DNA of 64,000 nt from Microbacterium marinum. GTDB lineage: Bacteria; Actinomycetota; Actinomycetes; Actinomycetales; Microbacteriaceae. Of this stretch, positions 34,398 to 44,489 are shown piece after piece (position 1 is the stretch's first letter; each line of letters opens with the position of its first letter). The notes under the pieces are model-generated. The model did no database searches. It saw only the letters and a program-made list of their open reading frames with translations, and was not told the origin of the DNA. Position numbers and translations under genes: made by a program. The DNA is taken from the NCBI RefSeq assembly GCF_014204835.1, contig NZ_JACHMD010000001.1, positions 2,666,001 to 2,730,000 of the forward strand, written 5' to 3'.

Positions 34398-35429
34398 ATG
34401 GATCTCGCCTACCTCTGGTTCTTCGTCGTCGGAGTCCTCTTCGTCGGCTACTTCGTCCTCGACGGCTTCGATTTCGGTGTCGGCATGAGCCTGCCGTTCC
34501 TCGGGAAGGACGACGTCTCCCGGCGCCAGGTCATCAACACCATCGGCCCGATCTGGGATCTCAACGAGACCTGGGTGATCGTGGCCGGCGCGTGCCTGTT
34601 CGCTGCCTTCCCGGAGTGGTACGCCACCCTGTTCAGCGGCTTCTACCTGCCGCTGCTGCTCATCCTGCTCGCGCTCATCCTCCGTGGGGTCTCCTTCGAG
34701 TACCGGCACCAGCGCGAAGGCCTGGCGTGGAAGCGCGGCTTCGACCGCATGATCGTCATCGGCTCCGCCGTGCCCGCGTTCCTCTGGGGTGTCGCCGTCG
34801 GCAACATCGTGCAGGGCGTCCCCATCGACGCCGACAAGGAGTTCACCGGCAGTCTCCTCACCCTGCTGAATCCCTACGGCCTGTGGGTGGGCGCGACGAC
34901 CCTTCTGCTGTTCTTCCTCCACGGCGTGTACTTCGTCGCCCTCAAGACCGACGGACAGGTGCAGGCCGACGCCCACCTCCTCGCAAAGCGCACGTCGATC
35001 CCCGCGGTCCTGTTCGCGGCCGGCACCGTCGTCTGGACGGCGGCGATCGCGATCGGCCGCGATGCGCCGCTGCTGTGGGCCGTGTTCGTGTGCGGCGCGG
35101 TGGCCGCCGGAACCCTGTTGGCGTCGATCGTGGCGAACCTGCGTCGCAGCGACGGCTGGGCGTTCACCTTCGGCGCGGGCACCATCGTCTTCGCGGTCCT
35201 CACGCTGTGGCTGGCCCTGTTCCCCTACGTCATGCCGTCGTCCACCGACCCGGCGTTCTCCCTGACGATCGAGAACGCCTCCAGCACCGACTACACGCTG
35301 ACGATCATGTCGTGGGCCGCGCTGATCTTCCTCCCCCTGGTCCTCGCGTACCAGGCATGGACCTACTGGATCTTCCGCAAGCGCGTGACCCGCGCCCACA
35401 TCGAGAAGGCATCCAGCGCCGTCCACTGA
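34398..35429 (+). CDS. cydB: Cytochrome bd oxidase subunit II
   Basis: A 343-residue CydB with about eight helices. It opens with LWFFVVGVLFVGYFVLDGFDFGVG (residues 5-28), the family signature, and has LNETWVIVAGACLFAAFPEWYA soon after. It pairs with CydA to form the oxidase core. The gene begins 9 bp after cydA stops, with AGGAG within that gap. Confidence 0.97.
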   Translation: MDLAYLWFFVVGVLFVGYFVLDGFDFGVGMSLPFLGKDDVSRRQVINTIGPIWDLNETWVIVAGACLFAAFPEWYATLFSGFYLPLLLILLALILRGVSFEYRHQREGLAWKRGFDRMIVIGSAVPAFLWGVAVGNIVQGVPIDADKEFTGSLLTLLNPYGLWVGATTLLLFFLHGVYFVALKTDGQVQADAHLLAKRTSIPAVLFAAGTVVWTAAIAIGRDAPLLWAVFVCGAVAAGTLLASIVANLRRSDGWAFTFGAGTIVFAVLTLWLALFPYVMPSSTDPAFSLTIENASSTDYTLTIMSWAALIFLPLVLAYQAWTYWIFRKRVTRAHIEKASSAVH

Positions 35430-35450
35430 CACGCGTGTGAGGATTGACGC

Positions 35451-37079
35451 ATGGCATCGGAAGGGCGCACCCGGCAGGGTCCGCTCGACCCTCGGCTGTT
35501 GAGGTACGCCGCGGCATCCCGCTTCTTCCTCCTCGCCATCGGCGCGATCGGTCTCGCGCAGACCGCTGCGGTCGTCTGCTTCGCCGCCCTCGTCACGACG
35601 GCGATCGTCGACGCGATCGAGGGGCGCGACGTCACCGGCACACTGACGGCCCTGCTCGCGGTCGCGGTCGTCCGTGCCGTGCTCATCTGGGCGCGGGAGA
35701 CGGTCGCGACCCGCGCCTCCGCGCGCGTCGAGTCGGAACTGCGCCGCGCGCTGCTCGGCGCCATCGACCGCCTCGGTCCGGGATGGCTCGCAACGCAGAG
35801 CACCGCCCGCCTCGCTCTCGTCGCCGGACGCGGACTCGACGCGCTCGACGCCTACTTCGGTCGCTACCTCCCCCAGCTGGTGCAGACGGTCATCGCGACG
35901 CCGATCCTCGTCGCCGTCATGTGGTGGAGCGACTGGATCTCGGGGCTCACCGTACTGCTGACGCTTCCGCTGATCCCGATCTTCATGATCCTGATCGGCC
36001 TGGCCACCCGCATCGTGCAGGATCGCCAGTGGCGCACCCTGACACATCTCGCCTCACGCTTCAGCGACACCGTCCGCGGCCTCGGCACACTGTCGGTCTT
36101 CGGTCGCCAGCACCGCGCCGCCGACTCGATCGCCCGGGTGACCGACGCGTATCGCCGTGAGACGATGCGCGTTCTGCGCGTCTCCTTCCTCTCCGGTTTC
36201 GCGCTCGAGTTCCTCGCGTCGATCTCGGTGGCCATCGTCGCCGTGTCGATCGGATTCCGTCTGCTCGACGGCACCCTCGTGCTGGCCGTCGGCCTGTTCG
36301 TGCTCCTGCTCGCGCCGGAGGCCTACCTGCCCTTGCGCCAGGTGGGTGTGCAGTTCCACGCGTCCAGCGAGGGCGTCGCCGCGACACGTGATGTCTTCGC
36401 GGTGCTGGATGCCGCGGCCCAGGCGCCCGCGCCGGCCTCCGCGGGCGACGTCCGTGAGCCGGCGACCTTGACCGTCGACGACCTGCGCGTGCGGGGCCTC
36501 CCGCCGGTGTCGTTCACGGCGGCCCCGGGCGACCTGGTCCTCGTCGAGGGTCCGAGCGGAGCCGGCAAGAGCAGCCTGCTCGCCGCGCTCCGCGGGGCCG
36601 CCGAGGCCACCGGGAGCGTCCGATTCGGTGACGCGGATGCCGCGCAGCTGCATCCGTCGGATTGGCTCGCCTGGGCGGGCCAGACTCCCGGCCTCGTGGC
36701 GGGCACGATCGCCGCGAACGTGTCGCTGGGCGACGACGCGATGCCCGCGGATACCGTACGCGATGCCCTCCGGCGCGCCGGCGCCGACGAGCTCGACCCG
36801 TCGCGCGAGCTCGGCGTGCAGGGCGGCGGACTCTCGGGCGGACAGGCGCAGCGGGTCGCCGTGGCGCGGGCGATCGCCCGTCACCTGCGCGGACGGGCGC
36901 CGGTGCTGGCGCTGGACGAGCCGTCGGCCGCGCTGGACGCGGACACCGAGACGATCCTGTGGCGAGAGCTCCGCGCCCTCGCCGACGGCGGCGCGATCGT
37001 CCTGCTCGTCTCGCACCGCGCGTCTGCGCGCGCGGTGGCCGACCGGGTCGTGCACGTGGGACTCGGGGTGACGACATGA
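35451..37079 (+). CDS. cydD: Thiol reductant ABC exporter subunit CydD
   Basis: A 542-residue ABC half-transporter: six membrane helices (about residues 20-310) then the nucleotide-binding domain, with Walker A GPSGAGKSS, signature LSGGQAQRVAVARA, and Walker B VLALDEPSAALD. CydDC exports cysteine/glutathione or handles haem and is needed for cytochrome bd assembly. It starts 21 bp after cydB and overlaps cydC by 4 bp. Confidence 0.94.
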   Translation: MASEGRTRQGPLDPRLLRYAAASRFFLLAIGAIGLAQTAAVVCFAALVTTAIVDAIEGRDVTGTLTALLAVAVVRAVLIWARETVATRASARVESELRRALLGAIDRLGPGWLATQSTARLALVAGRGLDALDAYFGRYLPQLVQTVIATPILVAVMWWSDWISGLTVLLTLPLIPIFMILIGLATRIVQDRQWRTLTHLASRFSDTVRGLGTLSVFGRQHRAADSIARVTDAYRRETMRVLRVSFLSGFALEFLASISVAIVAVSIGFRLLDGTLVLAVGLFVLLLAPEAYLPLRQVGVQFHASSEGVAATRDVFAVLDAAAQAPAPASAGDVREPATLTVDDLRVRGLPPVSFTAAPGDLVLVEGPSGAGKSSLLAALRGAAEATGSVRFGDADAAQLHPSDWLAWAGQTPGLVAGTIAANVSLGDDAMPADTVRDALRRAGADELDPSRELGVQGGGLSGGQAQRVAVARAIARHLRGRAPVLALDEPSAALDADTETILWRELRALADGGAIVLLVSHRASARAVADRVVHVGLGVTT

Positions 37080-38737
37080 CGACCACCGCGGACGTGCTGC
37101 GGATGTCCCTTCCCGCGCCCCGCCGCTTCTGGCCGGCACTCGCCTCAGGTTTCCTGTCCGAGGGGTCGGCGGTCGCCCTGCTGGCGGTGTCGGCGTGGCT
37201 GATCGTGCGGGCGTCGGAGCAGCCGCTCGTGATGTACATCACCGCCGCCGTCGTGGGCGTCCGCGCCTTCGCGCTCTCGCGAGCCGTCTTCCGCTACACA
37301 GAGCGGCTCTCCAGCCACGATGCGGCGCTCCGAGAGCTGGCGGCGACGCGGACGGATCTCGTCCGGCGGCTCATCCCCCACGCGCCCGCAGGCCTCGGGC
37401 GCACGTCGCGCGGGTCCACCTTGGCCGCTCTCGTCGACGACGTCGATGAGCTCCAGAACCTTCCCCTGCGGGTCGTCCTCCCGTTGGTCTCGTCGGCGAC
37501 AGTGGCTCTCGCTTCGGTCGTGCTCGTCACGTTCGTGTGGTGGCCTGCGGGGCTGGTCCTCCTCGGGTGCCTTCTCGCCGCCGCCGGTGTCGCCGTGGGC
37601 TGGGGCTGGCTCTCGGGCGCTCGGGCCGAGCGCGCCATCGCGCCGTTGCGCGCCCGACTCGCCGATGCGGTGCTCGATCATCTCGGCAGCCTCGACGTGC
37701 TCGTCGCCTACGGCGCCACGGACGCCAGCCGACGGCGGATCCACGCGGCCGACGACGACCTCCGCCGCGCATCGACGCGGCGCGCGGTGGCGCAGGCCGG
37801 CACGACAGCGGTCGTGTCGCTCGCGGCCGGCCTTGCCACGCTGATCACGCTGGCTCTGGCCGCACCGACCGTCGCGCAGGGCGGTCTCGCGGGTCCTGCG
37901 CTGGCCGTCGTCGCGCTCGTGCCGATGGCGGTGTTTGAGGTGTTCACCTCGGTGCCGCTCGCCGCATCCGCCTGGCGTCAGGTGCGATCCGCCGCCTCGC
38001 GGGTTGCGGCCGCGGTGCCCGCCGAGCAGTCGCCGCACATCCCCCGATCCGACGCCGCATCCGGCGTCGCACCGCCCCTCGGCAGGGGTCTCTCGCTCCG
38101 CGGCGTCTCCGCGACCTGGCCCGGTGACGGGGCGCCTACCCTCGTCGACGTCGACCTCGACGTGGCGCCAGGCGAGCGCGTCCTCGTCGTGGGTGCGAGC
38201 GGGGCCGGCAAGACCACCCTCGCGTACGCGCTCGTGCGCTTCCTCGAGGCTGAGGGGATCTACACGATCGGCGGCACCCGCGTGCACGATCTCGCCCCCG
38301 ACGACGTGCGCCTGACCGTCGGGCTGTGCGAACAGCGTCCGATGCTGTTCGACGAGGACATCCGCCAGAACCTCCTGTTCGCGAAGGACACCGCCGGCGA
38401 CGCCGAACTGGAGCAGGTCCTCGGGCGCGTGGGGCTCGGACCCTGGCTCCGAGAGCGCGGAGGCCTCGATGCACGCGTCGGCGAGCGCGGCGCGCTCGTC
38501 TCGGGCGGTCAGGCCCAGCGCCTCGGCCTCGCTCGCGCGCTCCTGCGCGACTTCCCCGTCCTGGTGCTCGACGAACCCACGGCCGGCGTCGACGCCGCGG
38601 CATCCGATCGCCTGCTGACCGACATGCTCACCGCCATCGGGAACGACCGTGCGGTGATCCTCATCTCCCACGTGGACGTGCCGAGCGGGCTCGTCGACCG
38701 CACGGTGCGCCTGGCCGGCGGCCGGGTCGTCGGCTGA
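37076..38737 (+). CDS. cydC: Thiol reductant ABC exporter subunit CydC
   Basis: A 553-residue ABC half-transporter, partner of CydD. Six helices are followed by Walker A GASGAGKTT, signature VSGGQAQRLGLARA, and Walker B VLVLDEPTAGVD. The ATG overlaps the cydD stop (ATGA) so synthesis should be coupled for a heterodimer. It ends the cydABCD operon and is convergent with the next gene, with 9 bp between stops and no hairpin visible. Confidence 0.94.
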   Translation: MTTTADVLRMSLPAPRRFWPALASGFLSEGSAVALLAVSAWLIVRASEQPLVMYITAAVVGVRAFALSRAVFRYTERLSSHDAALRELAATRTDLVRRLIPHAPAGLGRTSRGSTLAALVDDVDELQNLPLRVVLPLVSSATVALASVVLVTFVWWPAGLVLLGCLLAAAGVAVGWGWLSGARAERAIAPLRARLADAVLDHLGSLDVLVAYGATDASRRRIHAADDDLRRASTRRAVAQAGTTAVVSLAAGLATLITLALAAPTVAQGGLAGPALAVVALVPMAVFEVFTSVPLAASAWRQVRSAASRVAAAVPAEQSPHIPRSDAASGVAPPLGRGLSLRGVSATWPGDGAPTLVDVDLDVAPGERVLVVGASGAGKTTLAYALVRFLEAEGIYTIGGTRVHDLAPDDVRLTVGLCEQRPMLFDEDIRQNLLFAKDTAGDAELEQVLGRVGLGPWLRERGGLDARVGERGALVSGGQAQRLGLARALLRDFPVLVLDEPTAGVDAAASDRLLTDMLTAIGNDRAVILISHVDVPSGLVDRTVRLAGGRVVG

Positions 38738-38746
38738 TCCGTCCCC

Positions 38747-40318
38747 TCAGCGGCGCGAGCGGTCGTCACCGGCCTCGGCGGCCGCCGCGATCCGGTTCGC
38801 CATCCCTCGGAAGATGAAGCCGTGGAAGGGCAGCACGGCGAGCCAGTACAGTCGACCGGCGAGCCCTCGCGGGAAGAACACCGCGCGCTGGTCGTACCGG
38901 GAACCTGCCCCCTCGGGAGAAGCGCGGAGTTCGAGCCAGGCGAGGCCGGGCACCTTCATCTCCGCACGTAGGCGCAGCAGCGTCCCCGGCTCGACGGCCT
39001 CGACGCGCCAGAAGTCGATCGCATCGCCTGCGGCCACGCGACCGCGGCTGCGCCGGCCCCGCTGCAGCCCGACCCCGCCCACGAGGCGGTCCATCCAGCC
39101 GCGCACGGCCCAGAGGAAGGGGGACGAGTACCAGCCGTTCTCGCCGCCGATGCCGACGATCACCCGCCACAGCTTGTCGGGCGCGGCCGTCGTCGTCGCC
39201 GACTTCACGTCGGTGAACACCGTGCGGCCCGCCCAATCGGGGTCGCTCGGCAGCGGGTCGCTCGGCACCGAGCTCACCTCGGCATCCTGCCAACTCGTCT
39301 CCACGGCGTCCGATTCCACGCGGCGCAGCGCCAAGCGCACCGCCTCGCGGTACGGCGTGAGACCGCCCTCGGGCCGGGGCAGCAGATCATCGACGGAGTG
39401 GTCGTCCATCACGCACTCGTTCTGCAGGGACGCGATCAGCGGCCGCGCGATCGCGCGGGGCACCGGCGTCACCAGGTTCACCCAGTGCGACGCGAGGCCC
39501 GGGGTGAGCACCGGGAGCGCCGCGATGGCCCGCTGGCGGAGCCCGGCCTCGAGGGCGTAGCCGTTCATCATCTGCCCGTAGCGCAGCACGTCGGGCCCGC
39601 CGATGTCGACCGCCCGGTTCACGTCCGGCCCCACGCGCGCCGCCGCGAGCAGGTAGTGCAGCACATCGCGGACGGCGATCGGCTGGATGCGGTTCCTCAC
39701 CCATTTCGGCGCCGGCATGTACGGAAGCACCTCGGTCAGGTGCCGGATCATCTCGAACGAGGCGGACCCCGAGCCGATGACGACCCCCGCCTGCAGCACC
39801 AGCGTCGGCACTCCGCTGGCCAGGAGGGTCTCCCCCACCTCGACCCGGGAGCGCAGATGCGGACTCAGCGCGACTCCGGACGGGTGCAGCCCGCCCAGGT
39901 ACACGATTCGCCCGACGGATGCCGCGGCCGCGGCCTCCGCGACGACGCGAGCAGCACGCAGGTCCTTCGCCTCGAAGTCGGTTCCTCCGCCCATCGAGTG
40001 GATCAGGTAGAAGACGACGTCGACATCCGCCATCGCTCGAGCCGCGGCATCCGCGTCGTCCGCGGAACCCTCAGCCACCTCCACCTCGGCGCCCCACACG
40101 AAGGCGTTCACCCGGTCAGGCGTGCGGGCCAGCACGCGAACCCGGTAGCCGGCGGCGAGCAGTCGGGGGACGAGCCTGCCGCCGATGTACCCGGTGCCGC
40201 CGAGCACGAGCGCGCGGGGCGCCGAACCGTCGGAGCGCGGGAGCGCCTGAAGCCCGGGCTCGCGGCCGGTGGGCGCCGAGAGAACGTCGTCGGAGGGCTT
40301 CGGAATCGACTCTGCCAT
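38747..40318 (-). CDS. NAD(P)-binding atypical SDR fused to a DUF2867 domain
   Basis: A 523-residue two-domain protein. Residues 35-330 form an NAD(P)H-binding fold (LVLGGTGYIGGRLVPRLLAAGYRVRVLAR), and about 365-515 is DUF2867, a START/SRPBCC-like domain with FWRVEAVEPGTLLRLRAEM and the C-terminal block FHGFIFRGMANRI. E. coli YbjT-type proteins share the first part. Function is unknown. ATG 40318 has a TACCGT hexamer 6 nt upstream and no Shine-Dalgarno. Confidence 0.85.
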   Translation of the reverse strand: MAESIPKPSDDVLSAPTGREPGLQALPRSDGSAPRALVLGGTGYIGGRLVPRLLAAGYRVRVLARTPDRVNAFVWGAEVEVAEGSADDADAAARAMADVDVVFYLIHSMGGGTDFEAKDLRAARVVAEAAAAASVGRIVYLGGLHPSGVALSPHLRSRVEVGETLLASGVPTLVLQAGVVIGSGSASFEMIRHLTEVLPYMPAPKWVRNRIQPIAVRDVLHYLLAAARVGPDVNRAVDIGGPDVLRYGQMMNGYALEAGLRQRAIAALPVLTPGLASHWVNLVTPVPRAIARPLIASLQNECVMDDHSVDDLLPRPEGGLTPYREAVRLALRRVESDAVETSWQDAEVSSVPSDPLPSDPDWAGRTVFTDVKSATTTAAPDKLWRVIVGIGGENGWYSSPFLWAVRGWMDRLVGGVGLQRGRRSRGRVAAGDAIDFWRVEAVEPGTLLRLRAEMKVPGLAWLELRASPEGAGSRYDQRAVFFPRGLAGRLYWLAVLPFHGFIFRGMANRIAAAAEAGDDRSRR

Positions 40319-40324
40319 GCCGCC

Positions 40325-40330
40325 ACGGTA
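40325..40330 (-). promoter_or_regulatory. Putative -10 element (leaderless) of the DUF2867 fusion gene
   Basis: TACCGT on the minus strand ends 6 nt before the ATG. Confidence 0.45.
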
Positions 40331-40454
40331 GGACTCCTCCCTCGCGCTCGCACACGGTTGCCGCAACGGACAGAACGCGGTAGGACGGCCCGGAACGCCT
40401 CCCCCACTGTTGTCAAGACCCCGACCCGAAAGGTGCGCTCACCGGCCGTTCCCG

Positions 40455-40460
40455 TATCGT
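40455..40460 (+). promoter_or_regulatory. Putative -10 element (leaderless) of the MHS symporter gene
   Basis: TATCGT ends 6 nt before the ATG at 40467. Confidence 0.45.
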
Positions 40461-40466
40461 GGAAAG

Positions 40467-41978
40467 ATGCCTAGATCTTCCCGGAAGTCCGCGGCTCTGC
40501 CCTCCACGCCCTCGCTCACCCACCCGAGCGACCCGCCCCGCCTCGAGGTCGACGACGTCATCGTCGTCGACAAGAAGCGCATCCGCACCGCCATCGGCGG
40601 CACGGTCGTCGGCAATTTCATGGAGTGGTTCGACTTCGGGATCTACGGCTATCTCGCCGTCACCCTCGCGGTCGTCTTCACCGCAGACCTCCCCGACCCG
40701 TGGGGACTTCTGGTGACCCTGCTCGGGTTCGCGATCTCGTTCCTCGTCCGCCCGATCGGCGGGCTCGTGCTCGGCCCGCTGGGCGACAAGATCGGCCGGC
40801 AGAAGGTCCTCTTCTTCACGATGGCGATGATGGCCGTCGCCACGGCGCTGATCGGTGTCCTGCCCACGAGCGCGCAGATCGGCCTGTGGGCCATCGTCCC
40901 GCTGTACGTCCTGAAGATGGTCCAGGGATTCTCCACTGGCGGCGAGTACGCGGGTGCGACGACCTACGTCGCCGAATTCTCCCCCGACCGTCGCCGCGGC
41001 TTCTGGTCATCGTGGCTCGATCTCGGCTCGTACGTCGGCTTCGCCGCGGGCGCGTCGGTCGTGGCGCTCACGACGGTGATCACCCAGGGCATCTGGGGTG
41101 AGGACGCGATGGTCGAGTTCGGGTGGCGCATCCCGTTCCTCGTCGCGATCCCGCTCGGCATCGTCGCGATCTGGTTCCGCTTGAAGATCCCTGAGACCCC
41201 CGCCTACGAGAGCACCGCCGGCCGCGAGGACGAGATCTCCCCCGACGACCCGCTCGCGCGTCACGGCATCGGCGGCATCCTGCGTCACCACTGGCGGGAG
41301 GTCCTCATCGGCATCGCGATCGTCGCGGCGACCAACACCGCCGGCTACGCGCTCACCAGCTACATGCCCACCTACCTCGAGAACGAGGTGGGCATCTCCA
41401 ACCTGGGCGCGGCGGTCGCCACGGTTCCCGTCCTCATCGTGATGTCGGCCTGCCTCCCTCTCATCGGCCTCCTCAGCGACCGGATCGGCCGTCGGCCGGT
41501 GTACCTCATCGCGGCCGGGTCGACACTCGTGCTGATGGTGCCGGCGTTCGCGGTCATGCAGATCGGCGAGGAGTGGGCGGTGTTCATCGCCCTCGCGATG
41601 GTCGCGATCCCGGTCGCGTTCTACGTGGCGGTGTCGGCGTCGGCGCTGCCGGCCCTCTTCCCGACGGCGTCCCGCTTCGGCGCGATGGCCATCGCCTACA
41701 ACGTGTCGGTGTCGCTCTTCGGCGGAACGACGCCCCTCTTCAGCCAGGGCCTGATCGAACTCACCGGCAACACCTACATGCCGGCGTTCTACATCATGTT
41801 CTTCGCGGCGCTCGGCGCTGTCGCCTTGCTCTCGATGCGCGAGAGCGCGGGGCGTCCCCTCCTCGGGTCGGTACCCACGGTCGAGACCGTCGCAGAGGCC
41901 GAGCACGTCGTCGAGCACCAGGACGAGGATCCCCGCATCGACACCTCGACCATGCCGATCCCGCTCGTGCGCTCCTGA
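40467..41978 (+). CDS. MFS transporter, metabolite:H+ symporter (MHS) family
   Basis: A 503-residue major-facilitator protein with 12 expected helices. MHS-family motifs are present: NFMEWFDFGIYGYLA (about residues 50-64), LGDKIGRQKVLF in the 2-3 loop, KMVQGFSTGGEYAGATTYVAEF, and SDRIGRRPVYL in the second half. Homologues include ProP (proline/betaine), KgtP and ShiA; the substrate is probably an osmolyte or organic acid but cannot be set. It has hydrophilic tails of about 45 residues at each end. Confidence 0.9.
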   Translation: MPRSSRKSAALPSTPSLTHPSDPPRLEVDDVIVVDKKRIRTAIGGTVVGNFMEWFDFGIYGYLAVTLAVVFTADLPDPWGLLVTLLGFAISFLVRPIGGLVLGPLGDKIGRQKVLFFTMAMMAVATALIGVLPTSAQIGLWAIVPLYVLKMVQGFSTGGEYAGATTYVAEFSPDRRRGFWSSWLDLGSYVGFAAGASVVALTTVITQGIWGEDAMVEFGWRIPFLVAIPLGIVAIWFRLKIPETPAYESTAGREDEISPDDPLARHGIGGILRHHWREVLIGIAIVAATNTAGYALTSYMPTYLENEVGISNLGAAVATVPVLIVMSACLPLIGLLSDRIGRRPVYLIAAGSTLVLMVPAFAVMQIGEEWAVFIALAMVAIPVAFYVAVSASALPALFPTASRFGAMAIAYNVSVSLFGGTTPLFSQGLIELTGNTYMPAFYIMFFAALGAVALLSMRESAGRPLLGSVPTVETVAEAEHVVEHQDEDPRIDTSTMPIPLVRS

Positions 41979-41984
41979 GTTCCG

Positions 41985-42581
41985 TCAGAGCGTGATGGCG
42001 AACGCCTGCACCCCTGCGTGCGACGGGAGCGGGGCGAACCCGAGCTTCGTGTAGAAGGCGAGCGCGCCGGTGTTCGCGGCCGACGACACGAGGTGCAGCC
42101 GGTCGACCCCCCGAGCCCGGAGCGCCTCGGAGAACTCGCCGATGAGACGGCGACCCCAGCCCTGACCCTGCACCTGCGGGAGCAGGTCGATGTGGAGGTG
42201 CGCCGGGTGCTCCCGGGAGTACGGCTCGGAGCCTGCCCGCCGCCCGTAGGCGTAGATGAGGGTGCCATCCTGGCGAGACTGCTCTGACGCCGGCTTCGGC
42301 CAGCGCTCGGCGAACCGCGGCCACCACTTGCGGGCGAACCAGTCTTCGAAGGCGTCGGTGTCATCGGTCCCGACCACGTAGCCGACGACAGATCCCCCGT
42401 CGCCCTCGACGACGAAGGCGAGGTCGGGATGCCGTGCCACGTACGGCAGCACGAACACCTCGCCCCACAGGTCGTCGTCGGCGAAGATGCCGGTGCCGTC
42501 GGCGCCCGCGTCGGCGGTGCGCAGGCAGATCTCCGAGAGCGCCGGCTCGTCGCCGGGGCGGAAGGGACGGATGTGCGTCAT
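41985..42581 (-). CDS. GNAT-family N-acetyltransferase
   Basis: A 198-residue acetyltransferase: HIRPFRPGDEPALSEICLRTADAG at the start, the acetyl-CoA loop PQVQGQGWGRRLIGEF, and the C-terminal SSAANTGALAFYTKLGF. The arrangement matches GNATs related to O-GlcNAcase C-terminal or aminoglycoside-like acetyltransferases; the substrate is unknown. It lies 7 bp downstream of the HerA-like gene and probably forms one unit with it. It is convergent with the symporter gene. Confidence 0.83.
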   Translation of the reverse strand: MTHIRPFRPGDEPALSEICLRTADAGADGTGIFADDDLWGEVFVLPYVARHPDLAFVVEGDGGSVVGYVVGTDDTDAFEDWFARKWWPRFAERWPKPASEQSRQDGTLIYAYGRRAGSEPYSREHPAHLHIDLLPQVQGQGWGRRLIGEFSEALRARGVDRLHLVSSAANTGALAFYTKLGFAPLPSHAGVQAFAITL

Positions 42582-42588
42582 CGCCGCT

Positions 42589-44484
42589 TCACCGCCGGCC
42601 GTTGCCGAAGACGCCGCGGATCACGCCGGTGATGATGCGCTCGGTCGTCTTCGACCCGAGGATCTGTTCCAGCGGCCCCTTCTCGGCGCGACGCGTGGTT
42701 CGGCTCGTGCCACCGGTCTTCTTCATCAGCCGGTCGTACTCCTTCTGCGCGTCGCGCTCCGCCTTCTCCTGGGCCTTGTCGATTGCGGCCTTCTGGGCGG
42801 CGTACTCGGCGTCGTCTTTCGCCTTCTGCGCCGCCGCGAGGGCCGCCTGCGCCGCGGCATCCGCTGCCGCCATCTTCGCCGCGAGGATCTCGCGGGCCGA
42901 TTCGCGGTCGATCGCGGTGCCGTACTTCGCCAGCAGCGGCGACGCCGAGACGGCGGAGACGATGGCGGGCTCGGGGGTGGGCGACATGAGCCCCTGCGGC
43001 GCGCGAAGACGCGTCCAGGCGACCGGAGTCGGGGCACCCTTCTCACTCATCACCGTGACGATCGCCTCGCCCGTGCCGAGCTCCTGCAGCACCCGGTCGA
43101 GGTCGTACCCCGACGTCGGATAGGTGCCCACCGTCGCGCGCAGCGCTTTCGCGTCGTCGGGGGTGAAGGCGCGCAGCGCGTGCTGGATGCGCGAACCGAG
43201 CTGGCCGAGGACGTCGGCGGGGACGTCCTTCGGCGTCTGGGTGACGAAGAAGACACCCACTCCCTTCGAACGGATCAGACGGACGGTCTGCACGATCGCC
43301 GCCGTGAAGCTCTTCGACGCATCGGTGAACAGCAAGTGCGCCTCGTCGAAGAAGAACACCAGCTTCGGCTTGTCGAGATCGCCCACCTCGGGGAGGATCT
43401 CGAACAGCTCCGCGAGCAGGTACATCAGGAAGGTCGAGAACAGCGCCGGCTTGTCGGCGACACCCGGCACCTCCAGCAGCGAGATGATCCCCCGCCCGTC
43501 GTCGGCGAGCCGGAGGAAGTCCTGCACGTCGAACTCCGGCTCGCCGAAGAAGACGTCGGCGCCATCGTCGGCGAAGGTGATCAGCTCGCGCAGGATCACG
43601 CCGGCCGTCGCGGACGAGAGCCCGCCGAGCTGCTTCAGCTCGGGCTTGCCCTCGTCGCTCGTGAGGAAGCTCAGCACCGCGCGCAGGTCGGCGAGATCGA
43701 CGAGCGCGAGGCCGTTCTCATCGGCGTAGTGGAACACGAGCCCGAGGCTGGACTCCTGGGTCTCGTTGAGGCCGAGCACCTTGCTCAGCAGGAGGGGTCC
43801 GAATCCGCTGACGGTGGCACGGACCGGCACTCCTCGGCCGACGCCACCGAGGGCGAAGTACTCCGTTGCGGATGCCGCCGGCGCCCAGTCCTGCCCGATC
43901 GCAGCGGTCCGCGCCAGCAGCTTCTCGCTCGGCTCCCCGGGCGTCGCGACACCGCTGAGGTCGCCCTTGATGTCCGCGGCGAAGACGGGGACGCCCTTCG
44001 CGGCCAGTTGCTCCGCAAGCCCCTGCAGGGTGCGTGTCTTGCCGGTGCCGGTCGCGCCGGCGATGAGTCCGTGCCGGTTCGTCATCGCGAGCGGGATGCG
44101 GATCTGCGCCTGCGGCACGGGCTCGCTGTTCATCAGCGCACCGAGTCCGAGAGCCTCGTCCTCGAAGGTGTACCCGGCGACGATGGCGGCGATCTCATCG
44201 GCATCCAGTGGTCCCGTTGTGCGAGGCGTCGGGGCTTGACGCACCGTCGCCTGAGGCGCGGCGGCATCCGCTGCGGGAGCTTCGGGTGCAGGGGCCGTCG
44301 GGGCGTCGGGTGCAGGGGCCGTCGGGGCCTCGGGCGGACTCGACGCGCCGTCCTCCGCCGCCGCCGCTCGGGCCGCGGCGAGCGCCGCGTTCGCCTGAGC
44401 GAGCTTCAGAGCGGCCTCCGCCGCGGCGGCCTCGGCTTCGAGTCGGGCGAGTTCAGCGGCTGCCACCTCATCGTGCGCGGTCAT
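42589..44484 (-). CDS. HerA-like/DUF853 ATPase
   Basis: A 631-residue P-loop ATPase of the HerA/FtsK superfamily with a DUF853 core. A coiled, Ala-rich N-terminus (residues 1-50) and a Pro/Ala linker precede Walker A GATGTGKT at 143-150. Walker B is LVFFFDEAHLLF (about residue 385), and QTPKDVPADVLGQLGSRIQHALRAFTPDD is the typical sensor region. A second Ala/Lys-rich coiled coil (about 530-595) follows. DUF853 proteins are predicted nucleotide-driven DNA or membrane translocases of unknown role. A TAGGCT hexamer lies 7 nt before the ATG. Confidence 0.87.
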   Translation of the reverse strand: MTAHDEVAAAELARLEAEAAAAEAALKLAQANAALAAARAAAAEDGASSPPEAPTAPAPDAPTAPAPEAPAADAAAPQATVRQAPTPRTTGPLDADEIAAIVAGYTFEDEALGLGALMNSEPVPQAQIRIPLAMTNRHGLIAGATGTGKTRTLQGLAEQLAAKGVPVFAADIKGDLSGVATPGEPSEKLLARTAAIGQDWAPAASATEYFALGGVGRGVPVRATVSGFGPLLLSKVLGLNETQESSLGLVFHYADENGLALVDLADLRAVLSFLTSDEGKPELKQLGGLSSATAGVILRELITFADDGADVFFGEPEFDVQDFLRLADDGRGIISLLEVPGVADKPALFSTFLMYLLAELFEILPEVGDLDKPKLVFFFDEAHLLFTDASKSFTAAIVQTVRLIRSKGVGVFFVTQTPKDVPADVLGQLGSRIQHALRAFTPDDAKALRATVGTYPTSGYDLDRVLQELGTGEAIVTVMSEKGAPTPVAWTRLRAPQGLMSPTPEPAIVSAVSASPLLAKYGTAIDRESAREILAAKMAAADAAAQAALAAAQKAKDDAEYAAQKAAIDKAQEKAERDAQKEYDRLMKKTGGTSRTTRRAEKGPLEQILGSKTTERIITGVIRGVFGNGRR

Positions 44485-44489
44485 GGCGA

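Noticed and set aside
33822..36047. A 741-codon open frame antisense to cydABD
   Set aside because: The plus-strand genes are unambiguous cytochrome bd components; the antisense frame is compositional.
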